From positions 434,001 to 498,000 of the forward strand of contig CP131056.1 in assembly GCA_030657355.1 (NCBI GenBank): a DNA stretch of 64,000 bases, read 5' to 3'. Positions 9,376 through 17,883 of this stretch are shown in pieces. Within the stretch, counting starts at the first letter, position 1; every line of letters starts with the position of its first letter. The position numbers and the translations under genes are program-made. The DNA is from Radicibacter daui. Its GTDB lineage: Bacteria > Pseudomonadota > Alphaproteobacteria > Radicibacterales > Radicibacteraceae. The notes beneath the pieces are model-generated. The model searched no databases. It saw only the letters and a program-made list of their open reading frames with translations, and was not told the DNA's origin.

Positions 9376-10619
9376 GCACTCTCCTTCGCGCCGAGAACCG
9401 GTTCGCTGATGCTCTTGGGCAGGGGCAATGGTTTCTCGATCTTGCCGAGCAGGGGCAGGATCACCAGGAAGTGGAGGAAGTAGTAAGCGGTGCAGATCTG
9501 GCCGATCAGGATGTAGGGCTGCTCCGCCGGGCTGCCGCCCACATAGGTAAGCCCCACCAGATCGATCACCAGCAGCCAGAAGAACCACTTGTAGATCGGC
9601 CGGTAGCGTGCGGACTTGACCTTGGAGGTGTCGAGCCACGGCAGCAGCGCCAGCAGGGCGATGGAGCCAAACATGCAGATCACGCCGCCCAGCTTGGCGG
9701 GCACGATCCAGAAGAACTTGAACGTGATGGAGCGCAGGATCGCGTAGAAGGGCAGGAAGTACCATTCCGGCACGATGTGCGTGGGTGTCACCAGCGGGTT
9801 GGCCGGGATGTAGTTGTCCGCATGGCCCAGCGCGTTGGGATTGAAGAACACCCAGTAGCTGTAGAAGATCAGGAAGCAGGTGAGCGCAAAGGCGTCCTTG
9901 GACGTCATGTAGGGATGGAAGCGCACCGTGTCCTGCGGCCCCTTGACGTCGATGCCGGCCGGGTTGTTGGACCCCACCTCGTGCAGCGCCACCACATGCA
10001 GGATGACGACGCCGAAAATGACGAACGGCAGCAGGTAGTGCAGGGCGAAGAAGCGGTTGAGCGTCGGGTTGTCGACCGAGAAACCGCCCCACAGCCAGGT
10101 CACGATGTGCTCGCCGATGATGGGCAGCGCCGAGAACAGGTTGGTGATGACGGTGGCACCCCAGAAGCTCATCTGGCCCCAGGGCAGCACATACCCCATG
10201 AAGGCGGTTGCCATCATGAGCAGCATGATGACCACGCCGAGGATCCACAGCAGTTCACGCGGCGCCTTGTAGGAGCCGTAGTACATGCCGCGGGCCATGT
10301 GCACATAAACCGCGATGAAGAACATCGAGGCGCCGTTGGCGTGCAGGTAGCGCAGCAACCAGCCGCTGTTCACGTCGCGCATGATGCGTTCGACGCTGTT
10401 GAAGGCCATGTGCACATTGGGCGTGTACTGCATGGCCAGCAGCACGCCGGTCACGATCATGGCCACCAGCATGAAGCCGGCAATACCGCCGAACGACCAA
10501 AGATAATTGGCGTTCTTCGGCATCGGATATTCGTTGTACTCGGCGTTCATGTAGGAAAAGACGGGCAGTCGCTCGTCCACCCACCGGATCACCGGGTTAT
10601 TCCATTGCACCTTTTTCAT
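9372..10619 (-). CDS. petB: Cytochrome b, bc1 complex
   Basis: 415 residues with eight predicted membrane spans. Family signatures seen include the [14 protein letters not shown] Qo-site segment and [14 protein letters not shown]. It carries the two b haems and both quinone sites of ubiquinol:cytochrome c reductase. The middle gene of petABC, 61 bases after petA and overlapping petC by four bases. Confidence 0.97.
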   Translation of the reverse strand: MKKVQWNNPVIRWVDERLPVFSYMNAEYNEYPMPKNANYLWSFGGIAGFMLVAMIVTGVLLAMQYTPNVHMAFNSVERIMRDVNSGWLLRYLHANGASMFFIAVYVHMARGMYYGSYKAPRELLWILGVVIMLLMMATAFMGYVLPWGQMSFWGATVITNLFSALPIIGEHIVTWLWGGFSVDNPTLNRFFALHYLLPFVIFGVVILHVVALHEVGSNNPAGIDVKGPQDTVRFHPYMTSKDAFALTCFLIFYSYWVFFNPNALGHADNYIPANPLVTPTHIVPEWYFLPFYAILRSITFKFFWIVPAKLGGVICMFGSIALLALLPWLDTSKVKSARYRPIYKWFFWLLVIDLVGLTYVGGSPAEQPYILIGQICTAYYFLHFLVILPLLGKIEKPLPLPKSISEPVLGAKESA

Positions 10620-10680
10620 TCGCGCAACGCCCCCCTTTGATCTTGTTGTCGGCGTTCAGGGTTCCAGGTCGAGATCGTCT

Positions 10681-11253
10681 TCAGCCGATACGGATCGTCG
10701 TATCGGTAAGGAACTCGTAAGGCGGCACCACGAGGTTGGCCGGAGCCGGGCCCTTGCGGATACGACCGGACGTGTCGTACTGCGAGCCGTGGCACGGGCA
10801 GAACCAGCCGTTGAACTCACCCTTGTTGTCGCCCTCTTTCTGTCCCAGCGGCACGCAGCCGAGATGGGTACAGATGCCGACCATCACCAGCCAGTCCGGC
10901 TTGATCACACGCTCGGAATCCGGCTGCGGATCGGGCAGGTCATCCAGCTTCACGCTGTCCGCCTGGGCAATCTCGTCCGCCGTGCGGTGGCGGATGAAAA
11001 CCGGCTTGCCGCGCCAGGTAACAGTGATCGCCTGCCCGACATCAATGCCGGCCAGGTTCACGTCGATCGATGCCAGCGCCAGCGTATCCGCGGCGGGATT
11101 CATGGAATTGATAAAGGGCCAGATCACCGAACCTGCGCCCACAGCGCCCATGGCGCCGGCCGTCAGGTAAATGAACTCCCGTCGCGTTACCCCATCTGCA
11201 TGCGCTTCTTCATGGCGCTCATCCATCCCTGGGGTCGGGGTCGTTTCTGCCAT
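10681..11253 (-). CDS. petA: Rieske iron-sulfur subunit, bc1 complex
   Basis: 190 residues. A Tat-type N-terminus with the twin arginine R24-R25 precedes one membrane helix (about 30-50). The 2Fe-2S ligands are C128, H130 (CTHLGC, with disulfide C133) and C152, H155 (CPCHGS, with disulfide C154). First gene of petABC. The ATG at 11253 is preceded by AAGGAG at a nine-base spacing on the minus strand. The 287-base divergent space to trmL should hold the operon promoter, but I could not pick convincing -35/-10 boxes. Confidence 0.97.
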   Translation of the reverse strand: MAETTPTPGMDERHEEAHADGVTRREFIYLTAGAMGAVGAGSVIWPFINSMNPAADTLALASIDVNLAGIDVGQAITVTWRGKPVFIRHRTADEIAQADSVKLDDLPDPQPDSERVIKPDWLVMVGICTHLGCVPLGQKEGDNKGEFNGWFCPCHGSQYDTSGRIRKGPAPANLVVPPYEFLTDTTIRIG

Positions 11254-11540
11254 CGCCAGATCGCTCCTTCGCGAACGTCATCGTCCTACGTCTAATAGGC
11301 GTTGTTCACTCAAAGGCATTTCGCCTTGCCTCGTCAGGCCGGCACGGGGGCAGGCCTGGGGCGGAAAAGAGATGGCGCGCACCCGCGAGAGTACGATTCT
11401 GTTATTTCTGCTTCCAGGGATACGCCTCTTTCGGGCCTCTCCTGAATGCGTCTCGCGGTTGTCATTTCCTCCCCGCTTCACCTTGTCCTATACAGGGACT
11501 CTATCGCAAATGCCAAGTATAGAAGATTTCCCGGTACCTT

Positions 11541-12170
11541 ATGCCCAATTGCATCCCCTCGGATGACCCGTTTCCGGCTGCGCCGGACCCGGTGGATTTG
11601 CCGCACCGGACGGCCGGCACCGCTGCCGTTTTTGCCGGCGAAGCGCCGCTGCGGCACGGTGGCCTCGCGGAAAGGCGGCAGGTTGCCGGTGCGCCGGTAC
11701 GCCTTGCGCTGTTCGAGCCCGACATCCCGCAGAACACCGGTACGCTCATGCGCACCGCGGCCTGCCTTGACGTTGCGCTCGACCTTGTGGAGCCCTGCGG
11801 CTTCCTGCTGGACGACAAGCGTCTGCGCCGGGCGGCAATGGATTACTGGGAACATCTGGACCTTGCCCGCCACCGTTCCTTCGCCAGCTTCGAGCGCTGG
11901 CGCCGTGCAGCCGGCCACCGGCTGGTGCTGGTGGAAACGGACGGCGCCGTGCCGCATCACCACTTTACCTTCCAGCGCGGCGACATCCTCATGATGGGGC
12001 GCGAAAGTGCCGGGGTGACGCCGCAGGTCTATGCGGCGGCCGAGGCCAGCGTCTTTATTCCCCAGCGTGCAGAATTGCGCTCGCTCAATGTCGCCGTCGC
12101 CGGTGCCATGTTACTTGGCGAGGCATTGAGACAACTTGGCGGCTTTGCAGAAGCAGGCGCGGCTGGTTGA
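11541..12170 (+). CDS. trmL: tRNA (cytidine/uridine(34)-2'-O)-methyltransferase
   Basis: 209 residues. The SPOUT core runs from about residue 52 (RLALFEPDIPQNTGTLMRTAACL) through LMMGRESAGV to RSLNVAVAGAMLLGEAL, all characteristic of TrmL, which methylates the wobble ribose of tRNA-Leu isoacceptors. The family is usually near 155 residues, so about 50 extra N-terminal residues are present. No start codon occurs between codons 21 and 52, so at least part of this Pro/Ala-rich extension must be translated. Alternative starts are GTG at codon 18 and TTG at codon 20. Coproporphyrinogen oxidase follows 87 bases later. Confidence 0.88.
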   Translation: MPNCIPSDDPFPAAPDPVDLPHRTAGTAAVFAGEAPLRHGGLAERRQVAGAPVRLALFEPDIPQNTGTLMRTAACLDVALDLVEPCGFLLDDKRLRRAAMDYWEHLDLARHRSFASFERWRRAAGHRLVLVETDGAVPHHHFTFQRGDILMMGRESAGVTPQVYAAAEASVFIPQRAELRSLNVAVAGAMLLGEALRQLGGFAEAGAAG

Positions 12171-12257
12171 TCTCGGTGCCATGGGCCGCGTGCCGCCAAT
12201 CCGGGCGGCCAGCGCGGCAGATCAGGTGGGCGCATCATGGCGTCCCAAGGAGATAGA

Positions 12258-13166
12258 ATGGGTTTCGAGAAGCTTGCTCCCGGCCAGATTCCTGACGGTT
12301 CGCTGCCGGATGCCGAGATGAAGATTGCGGCCGAGACCTGGTTCCGCGGCCTGCGCGATCGCATCTGCGCCGATTTCGAGCGGCTTGAGGATCAGTTGAC
12401 GGGCACCCGCCATGCCGCACTTCCCGCTGGCCGCTTCGAGCGCAAGGGCTGGGAACGGTCCAATGCCGACGGTACGCCGGGCGGTGGCGGCACCATGTCG
12501 ATCATGCGCGGGCGGGTGTTCGAGAAGGTGGGGGTTAATATCTCCACCACGTTCGGCACCTTCTCCGAGGAGTTCCGCAAGCAGATTCCCGGTGCGGCCG
12601 AAACCGGTGCCTTCTGGGCCTCGGGCATTTCGCTGGTGGCGCACATGCGCTCGCCGCTGGTACCGGCCGTGCACATGAACACGCGCATGATCGTGACCGG
12701 CAAGCGCTGGTTCGGTGGTGGCGGCGACCTCAACCCGATGTTTCCGCTGGAGGAGGATACTGCCGCCTTCCATGCGGCCTACAAGGCTGCCTGCGATAAG
12801 GCCGATCCGACCTATTACGAGCGCTTCAAGGCCTGGTGCGACGAGTATTTCTATATCCCCCACCGGGGTGAAGCGCGCGGTGTCGGCGGCATCTTCTTCG
12901 ACTATCTCAACACCGGCGATTTCGAGGCTGACTTCGCCTTCACCCGCGATGTGGGTGAGGCCTTCCGCAAGGCCTATGTGCCGCTGGTCGAAAAGCACCT
13001 CAACGAGGACTGGACCGAGGAGCAGCGCGAGCACCAGCTCTTCAAGCGCGGCCGTTATGCCGAGTTCAATCTCATCTATGACCGCGGCACCGTGTTCGGC
13101 CTCAAGACCGGCGGCAATACCGAAGCGATCCTGATGTCGCTGCCGCCGGAAGCCAAATGGCCCTGA
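12258..13166 (+). CDS. hemF: Oxygen-dependent coproporphyrinogen III oxidase
   Basis: 302 residues, the usual length. Conserved blocks include [31 protein letters not shown] and [11 protein letters not shown]. It decarboxylates two propionates of coproporphyrinogen III to vinyls using O2 in haem synthesis. The ATG at 12258 is chosen because AAGGAG at 12247-12252 lies five bases before it; the ATG at 12237 adds seven residues and lacks a good ribosome site. An aerobic haem step fits with the bc1 genes nearby. Confidence 0.96.
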   Translation: MGFEKLAPGQIPDGSLPDAEMKIAAETWFRGLRDRICADFERLEDQLTGTRHAALPAGRFERKGWERSNADGTPGGGGTMSIMRGRVFEKVGVNISTTFGTFSEEFRKQIPGAAETGAFWASGISLVAHMRSPLVPAVHMNTRMIVTGKRWFGGGGDLNPMFPLEEDTAAFHAAYKAACDKADPTYYERFKAWCDEYFYIPHRGEARGVGGIFFDYLNTGDFEADFAFTRDVGEAFRKAYVPLVEKHLNEDWTEEQREHQLFKRGRYAEFNLIYDRGTVFGLKTGGNTEAILMSLPPEAKWP

Positions 13167-13181
13167 GAGACTGAGCCTGGA

Positions 13182-14426
13182 TCAGGAGGCGGCGGCCTGC
13201 GCAAGCAGGCTGCGTGCCTCTGCTTCCAGTTGTTCGCGCTCCAGCGTGCAGCCGGAGGCAAGCCACAGCTCCTCCAGCTGGCCGATTGTATCGCCAAGGC
13301 CCGGCCCCGGCAGGGCGCCGAGGGCGATGAGGTCGCGCCCGCGGAACGGAAAGTCCGGCACCGGCAGCTCTGCGTGGGCAAGGCGCCCGACCGCCTCTGC
13401 GGCTGAAAGTTCGGGCTCCCGGCGGGCGAGGGAAAGCGCCGTCATCTCCCGGTAAGCCGGACCGTAACGATAAAGCCGGGTACGCGCGGTAGCGGCCGTT
13501 GCCGGCACTTCCTCCGGCGTCAGCGCGGCGACGAGGCCGCCTTTTTCGACATTGGAAAGACGCAGGCGTTTTGCCAGCGGCGCCACGCTCTGCAGGCCGC
13601 CATCGACAACGGCGGCAAGGCGTGTCTCGGCGAGGCCGCGGCCCCAGCGCACCAGCGCGGCAAGGCGCCGGTTGTCATGCCAGATGATTTCCGGCACCAG
13701 CAGGGCAGGGATGCTCGCCTCGTAAAGCATCTGCCAGACTTCGGCGGCAAGGGGCGCCAGTAGCAGCTTGCGCAGTTCCTGCCAGATACGCTCCCCGGAA
13801 AGGGCCGGCAGCAGGGCCGCTTCGGCAAGGCAGGCGGCAAGGCCGTCCGCATCCGGCTGCCCATGGCCATACTGGGCGTGGAAACGGAAGAACCGCAGCA
13901 GCCGGAGCGCATCTTCGCGCAGCCGCTCCCGCGCATCGCCGACAAAACGCACCTGCCGCGCCCTGGCGTCGCCAACGCCCTTGCCGGTCGGGTCATAGAG
14001 CGTGCCGTCGCCGTCGAGATAAAGCGCGTTCATGGTGAAGTCGCGCCGGGCAGCGTCCTCGGCCCAATCAGCTGTGAAGGCAACGGTTGCCCGCCGCCCG
14101 TCGGTGCTGACATCGCGCCGCAGCGTCGTCACCTCGAACAGGGACTTTTGCCTGCTGCCCTCCGGGCCCTCGACAACAGCCGTTACCGTGCCGTGCTCGA
14201 TGCCGGTCGGGATCGCCTTGAGGCCGGCGGCCTTAAGCCTGGTTATTACCTCCGCCGGCTCCAGCGGAGTGGCGATGTCGATATCGCTTGCCGGCAGGCC
14301 GAGCAGCGCGTTGCGCACGCAGCCGCCCACGAAACGGGCTTCGCCCTCAAGTGCTGCCAGCAGCGCTCGGGAGGCGGGAGCGGTCAGCCAGTCCGGCGTC
14401 AGGCGCTCAGCGCTGGGGTTGGCCAT
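13182..14426 (-). CDS. cca: CCA-adding enzyme / tRNA nucleotidyltransferase
   Basis: 414 residues. The class II nucleotidyltransferase head has G34-G35 (VGGCVRNALLG) and the metal-binding D48-x-D50 (SDIDIAT), followed by the DFTMNALYLD and RLREDALRLLRFFRFHAQYG neck motifs. It adds or repairs the tRNA 3' CCA, although tRNA-Val in this window already encodes CCA. Its start overlaps the end of the CoA pyrophosphatase gene by 20 bases, giving the common alphaproteobacterial order DUF1285-NUDIX-CCA. Confidence 0.94.
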   Translation of the reverse strand: MANPSAERLTPDWLTAPASRALLAALEGEARFVGGCVRNALLGLPASDIDIATPLEPAEVITRLKAAGLKAIPTGIEHGTVTAVVEGPEGSRQKSLFEVTTLRRDVSTDGRRATVAFTADWAEDAARRDFTMNALYLDGDGTLYDPTGKGVGDARARQVRFVGDARERLREDALRLLRFFRFHAQYGHGQPDADGLAACLAEAALLPALSGERIWQELRKLLLAPLAAEVWQMLYEASIPALLVPEIIWHDNRRLAALVRWGRGLAETRLAAVVDGGLQSVAPLAKRLRLSNVEKGGLVAALTPEEVPATAATARTRLYRYGPAYREMTALSLARREPELSAAEAVGRLAHAELPVPDFPFRGRDLIALGALPGPGLGDTIGQLEELWLASGCTLEREQLEAEARSLLAQAAAS

Positions 14427-15090
14427 TCGCCACCCAGCGGCCCATCAGATCGACCAGATTGACCAGCATGCCCGCCGTTGCTCCCCAGATGTAATAATGC
14501 TGCCAGCGATAGGCGTAGAACAGCCGTTCTACGCCCTCGAACAGGCGTTTTTCCAGCGCCCGGTTGGCCGGATCGAGCAGAAAGGCGAGCGGCACCTCGA
14601 AAACGGCGTCCACCTCCTCGGGATTGGGTCTGAGCTCGAAGGGGGGGCGCACATGACCGACCACCGGGGTCACGGAAAAGCCGGTGCGGGTCACGTAGGT
14701 GTCGAGCCGCCCCAGAAGCTCGATATGGGTGGGGTCGAGGCCGATTTCCTCCTGCGTCTCGCGCAGGGCGGTAAATTCCTCGTCGCGGTCCCCTGCATCC
14801 ATGCGGCCGCCGGGAAAACTCACCTGGCCGGCATGGGTGGAGAGGCTGTCGGTACGGCGGGTCAGCAGCACCGTGGTGCCTTCCGGCCGGCCGACCAGCG
14901 GCACAAGCACGGCAGCGCGAACCGGATCGGGCGCGTCCGGTGCCCGATCGTCGCGTATCCCCGTGCCCGGCCGGGCCGTCTTGGCGCCGGCCGGCAGGAT
15001 GCCGGGGCTATCCCCGGCCAGGATCCGGCGTACCGTTTCGAGCTCGTCCGCGCTCAACTCTGTTGTTCCCCCGGAAGCCGCCGCCGTCAT
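14407..15090 (-). CDS. NUDIX CoA pyrophosphatase
   Basis: 227 residues. The Nudix box is at GGRMDAGDRDEEFTALRE and ends TQEEIGL; it is preceded by the UPF0035-type segment LSTHAGQVSFPGG that distinguishes CoA pyrophosphatases. These enzymes cut CoA to 3',5'-ADP and phosphopantetheine. The Glu normally eight positions before the RE of the box is replaced by a charged DRD stretch, as seen in other CoA-type members. It lies between DUF1285 and cca on the same strand. Confidence 0.9.
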   Translation of the reverse strand: MTAAASGGTTELSADELETVRRILAGDSPGILPAGAKTARPGTGIRDDRAPDAPDPVRAAVLVPLVGRPEGTTVLLTRRTDSLSTHAGQVSFPGGRMDAGDRDEEFTALRETQEEIGLDPTHIELLGRLDTYVTRTGFSVTPVVGHVRPPFELRPNPEEVDAVFEVPLAFLLDPANRALEKRLFEGVERLFYAYRWQHYYIWGATAGMLVNLVDLMGRWVANGQPQR

Positions 15091-15120
15091 GGCAGCGCTC
15101 CAAATCGCCTGTCTTGCCTG

Positions 15121-15702
15121 TTACTCGATGGCGCCAAGGCGGAAATACCGTCCGGCGCTCATAACCTGCAGCACGGGTCCGGCCGGCCCCCCGGCCGCCT
15201 CGCCCTCTGCTACAGTGTTATCCGTGCCGGCGGTCTCGGCAAGGGCGACGAGATCATAGAAGACCGACCGGCTGAGCCGGGCCTCGATGCCGTCTTCTAC
15301 CAGTATGTAGGGAGCCGGCTGGCCCTTTTCATCCTCTGCCACGCGTAGCGGGTGCGCCTCATCCAGCGTTACCCACGCGTCGATATTTGTGCGAAATCGC
15401 AGGGTTTGCGCCCCGGTGCCGGCTGCTTCCACCGCCATCTCCACCGCGATGAAAGGCACGTCCTCCACCTCGATACGTCCGCGTTCCACCGGGGTCTGCA
15501 GCCAGTAATCCCCCTGCTCGTCCCGGCGCAGCACGGTTGCGAACAGCTTGACCAGAGCCATGCGCCCGATGGGGGTGCCCTCATGGTACCAGGTGCCGTC
15601 GCGGGCAATGCGCATGCCGAATCCGCCGGCACATTCCGGGGGCAGACGGTCAGATGTCCTGCGCGGGGGCTTGTCTGCTTGCGGGCCGGGCTTCATCTTC
15701 AT
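15121..15702 (-). CDS. DUF1285 domain protein
   Basis: 193 residues. The DUF1285 core includes GMRIARDGTWYHEGTPIGR and LVKLFATVLRRDEQGDYWLQTP, then VEDVPFIAVEM. Function is unknown; structures of the family show two small beta-rich domains. It begins the three-gene set with CoA pyrophosphatase and CCA enzyme and is divergent from the moxR operon across 199 bases. No signal peptide. Confidence 0.9.
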   Translation of the reverse strand: MKMKPGPQADKPPRRTSDRLPPECAGGFGMRIARDGTWYHEGTPIGRMALVKLFATVLRRDEQGDYWLQTPVERGRIEVEDVPFIAVEMAVEAAGTGAQTLRFRTNIDAWVTLDEAHPLRVAEDEKGQPAPYILVEDGIEARLSRSVFYDLVALAETAGTDNTVAEGEAAGGPAGPVLQVMSAGRYFRLGAIE

Positions 15703-15901
15703 TTATCAGGGTTGTCGTGCGGGCAGCGTCACGTCCAAGGGTGTTGTCAGCCTTGGACGAGATCAAGCCGAAAGCGTGGCGCTGTTCGAACTTGCGGTTT
15801 CCCGGCGGCTGTCCGGCAAGCCATATCTTTGACGCGGTTGCCTGTTTTGTTGTTTGCCTGTTCGTCCCGCCTTGTTTACCCCGCCAGGGAGGTTCCGCCC
15901 C

Positions 15902-16942
<1,041 letters not shown>

Positions 16943-16953
16943 GGAGAGCCGCG

Positions 16954-17883
16954 CTGGCCCCCCGTTTCTTCCGTCCGGATAACAAGGCGCCGGCCGCTGG
17001 CGGTGCCCTGCAACGCCGCCATGAGGCGGAGGCTGCGGCTGCGTCGCTGCCAGCACTGATGGTGGCTGCCGGCCATCTGGCGGATTCGGTGGTGCATGGC
17101 CTGCATGGCCGCCGCCGCGCCGGTCCGGGGGATGGTTTCTGGCAATACCGCCCCTATGAAGCCGGAGAGCCGGCGCACCGCATCGACTGGCGCCGCTCCG
17201 CCCGTTCGCAGGGGCTCTATGTGCGCCAGCGCGAGAACGAGATCGCCCAGGGTGTCTGGCTCTGGCGTAGCGCCGATGCCGGCATGGACTGGCAGAGCGC
17301 TCCGGAGCTACCGGCCAAGCGGTCGGCTGCCGATCTGCTGCTGCTGGCCCTCGCCAGCCTGCTGGTGCGCGGCGGCGAGCGTGTGGCGCTGGCGGGCAGC
17401 GGCGAGCGGCCGGGTATTGGCCGCACCGCGCTTGACCGGGTGGCGCTCGGGCTTGAGCACGGGCTTGCCACCTCTGCCCCCTTCGCCCTCGGCCATCTGC
17501 CGCGCGGGGCCGATCTGGTGCTGGTCAGCGATTTTCTGGCGCCGTGGGAGGAAACGCAGGCGCTGCTGGATACGCTGCGCGCTTCGGGCGTGCGCGTCCA
17601 TCTGCTCCAGTTGCTGGACCCGGCGGAAGAGACGCTGCCCTATGAAGGGCGTATCGAGTTTCTCTCCGCCACCGGAGCCGGCGATCATCTGACGGTGCCG
17701 CGCGTCGAGGCGGTGCGGGAGGGGTACCTCCAGCGCCTTGCTGCCCTGCGCGGCAGCCTTGCCGATTTCTGTGCCCGCTGCGGCTGGAGCTATCTGCAGC
17801 ACCGCACCGACCGGCCGGCGACCATCGCGCTGATGGCCCTCTGGGCTTCGCTCAGCGGCCGCAGCCTTGAGGAGGCGGTGTGA
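16954..17883 (+). CDS. DUF58 family protein, probable CTG start
   Basis: About 309 residues if started at the CTG at 16954. The DUF58 signature is YRPYEAGEPAHRIDWRRSARSQGLYVR (given in part: GEPAHRIDWRRSA), followed by a VWA-like half. The first ATG in frame (17059) would cut off RRHEAEAAAASLPALMVAAG, a stretch that resembles the start of other alphaproteobacterial DUF58 proteins. Upstream to the in-frame stop at 16906 there is no ATG, GTG or TTG, but GGAGAG at 16943-16948 precedes CTG 16954 by a normal distance. DUF58 proteins work with MoxR ATPases. The stop TGA overlaps the next ATG by one base. Confidence 0.85.
   Translation: MAPRFFRPDNKAPAAGGALQRRHEAEAAAASLPALMVAAGHLADSVVHGLHGRRRAGPGDGFWQYRPYEAGEPAHRIDWRRSARSQGLYVRQRENEIAQGVWLWRSADAGMDWQSAPELPAKRSAADLLLLALASLLVRGGERVALAGSGERPGIGRTALDRVALGLEHGLATSAPFALGHLPRGADLVLVSDFLAPWEETQALLDTLRASGVRVHLLQLLDPAEETLPYEGRIEFLSATGAGDHLTVPRVEAVREGYLQRLAALRGSLADFCARCGWSYLQHRTDRPATIALMALWASLSGRSLEEAV

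Noticed and set aside
9376-10248. Upstream extension of the petC frame giving 551 residues
   Set aside because: The extension overlaps petB in another frame; the signal peptide at ATG 9375 marks the true start.
9471-10640. 389-codon plus-strand frame
   Set aside because: Antisense to petB; product is His/Gln/Asp-rich with no recognisable fold.
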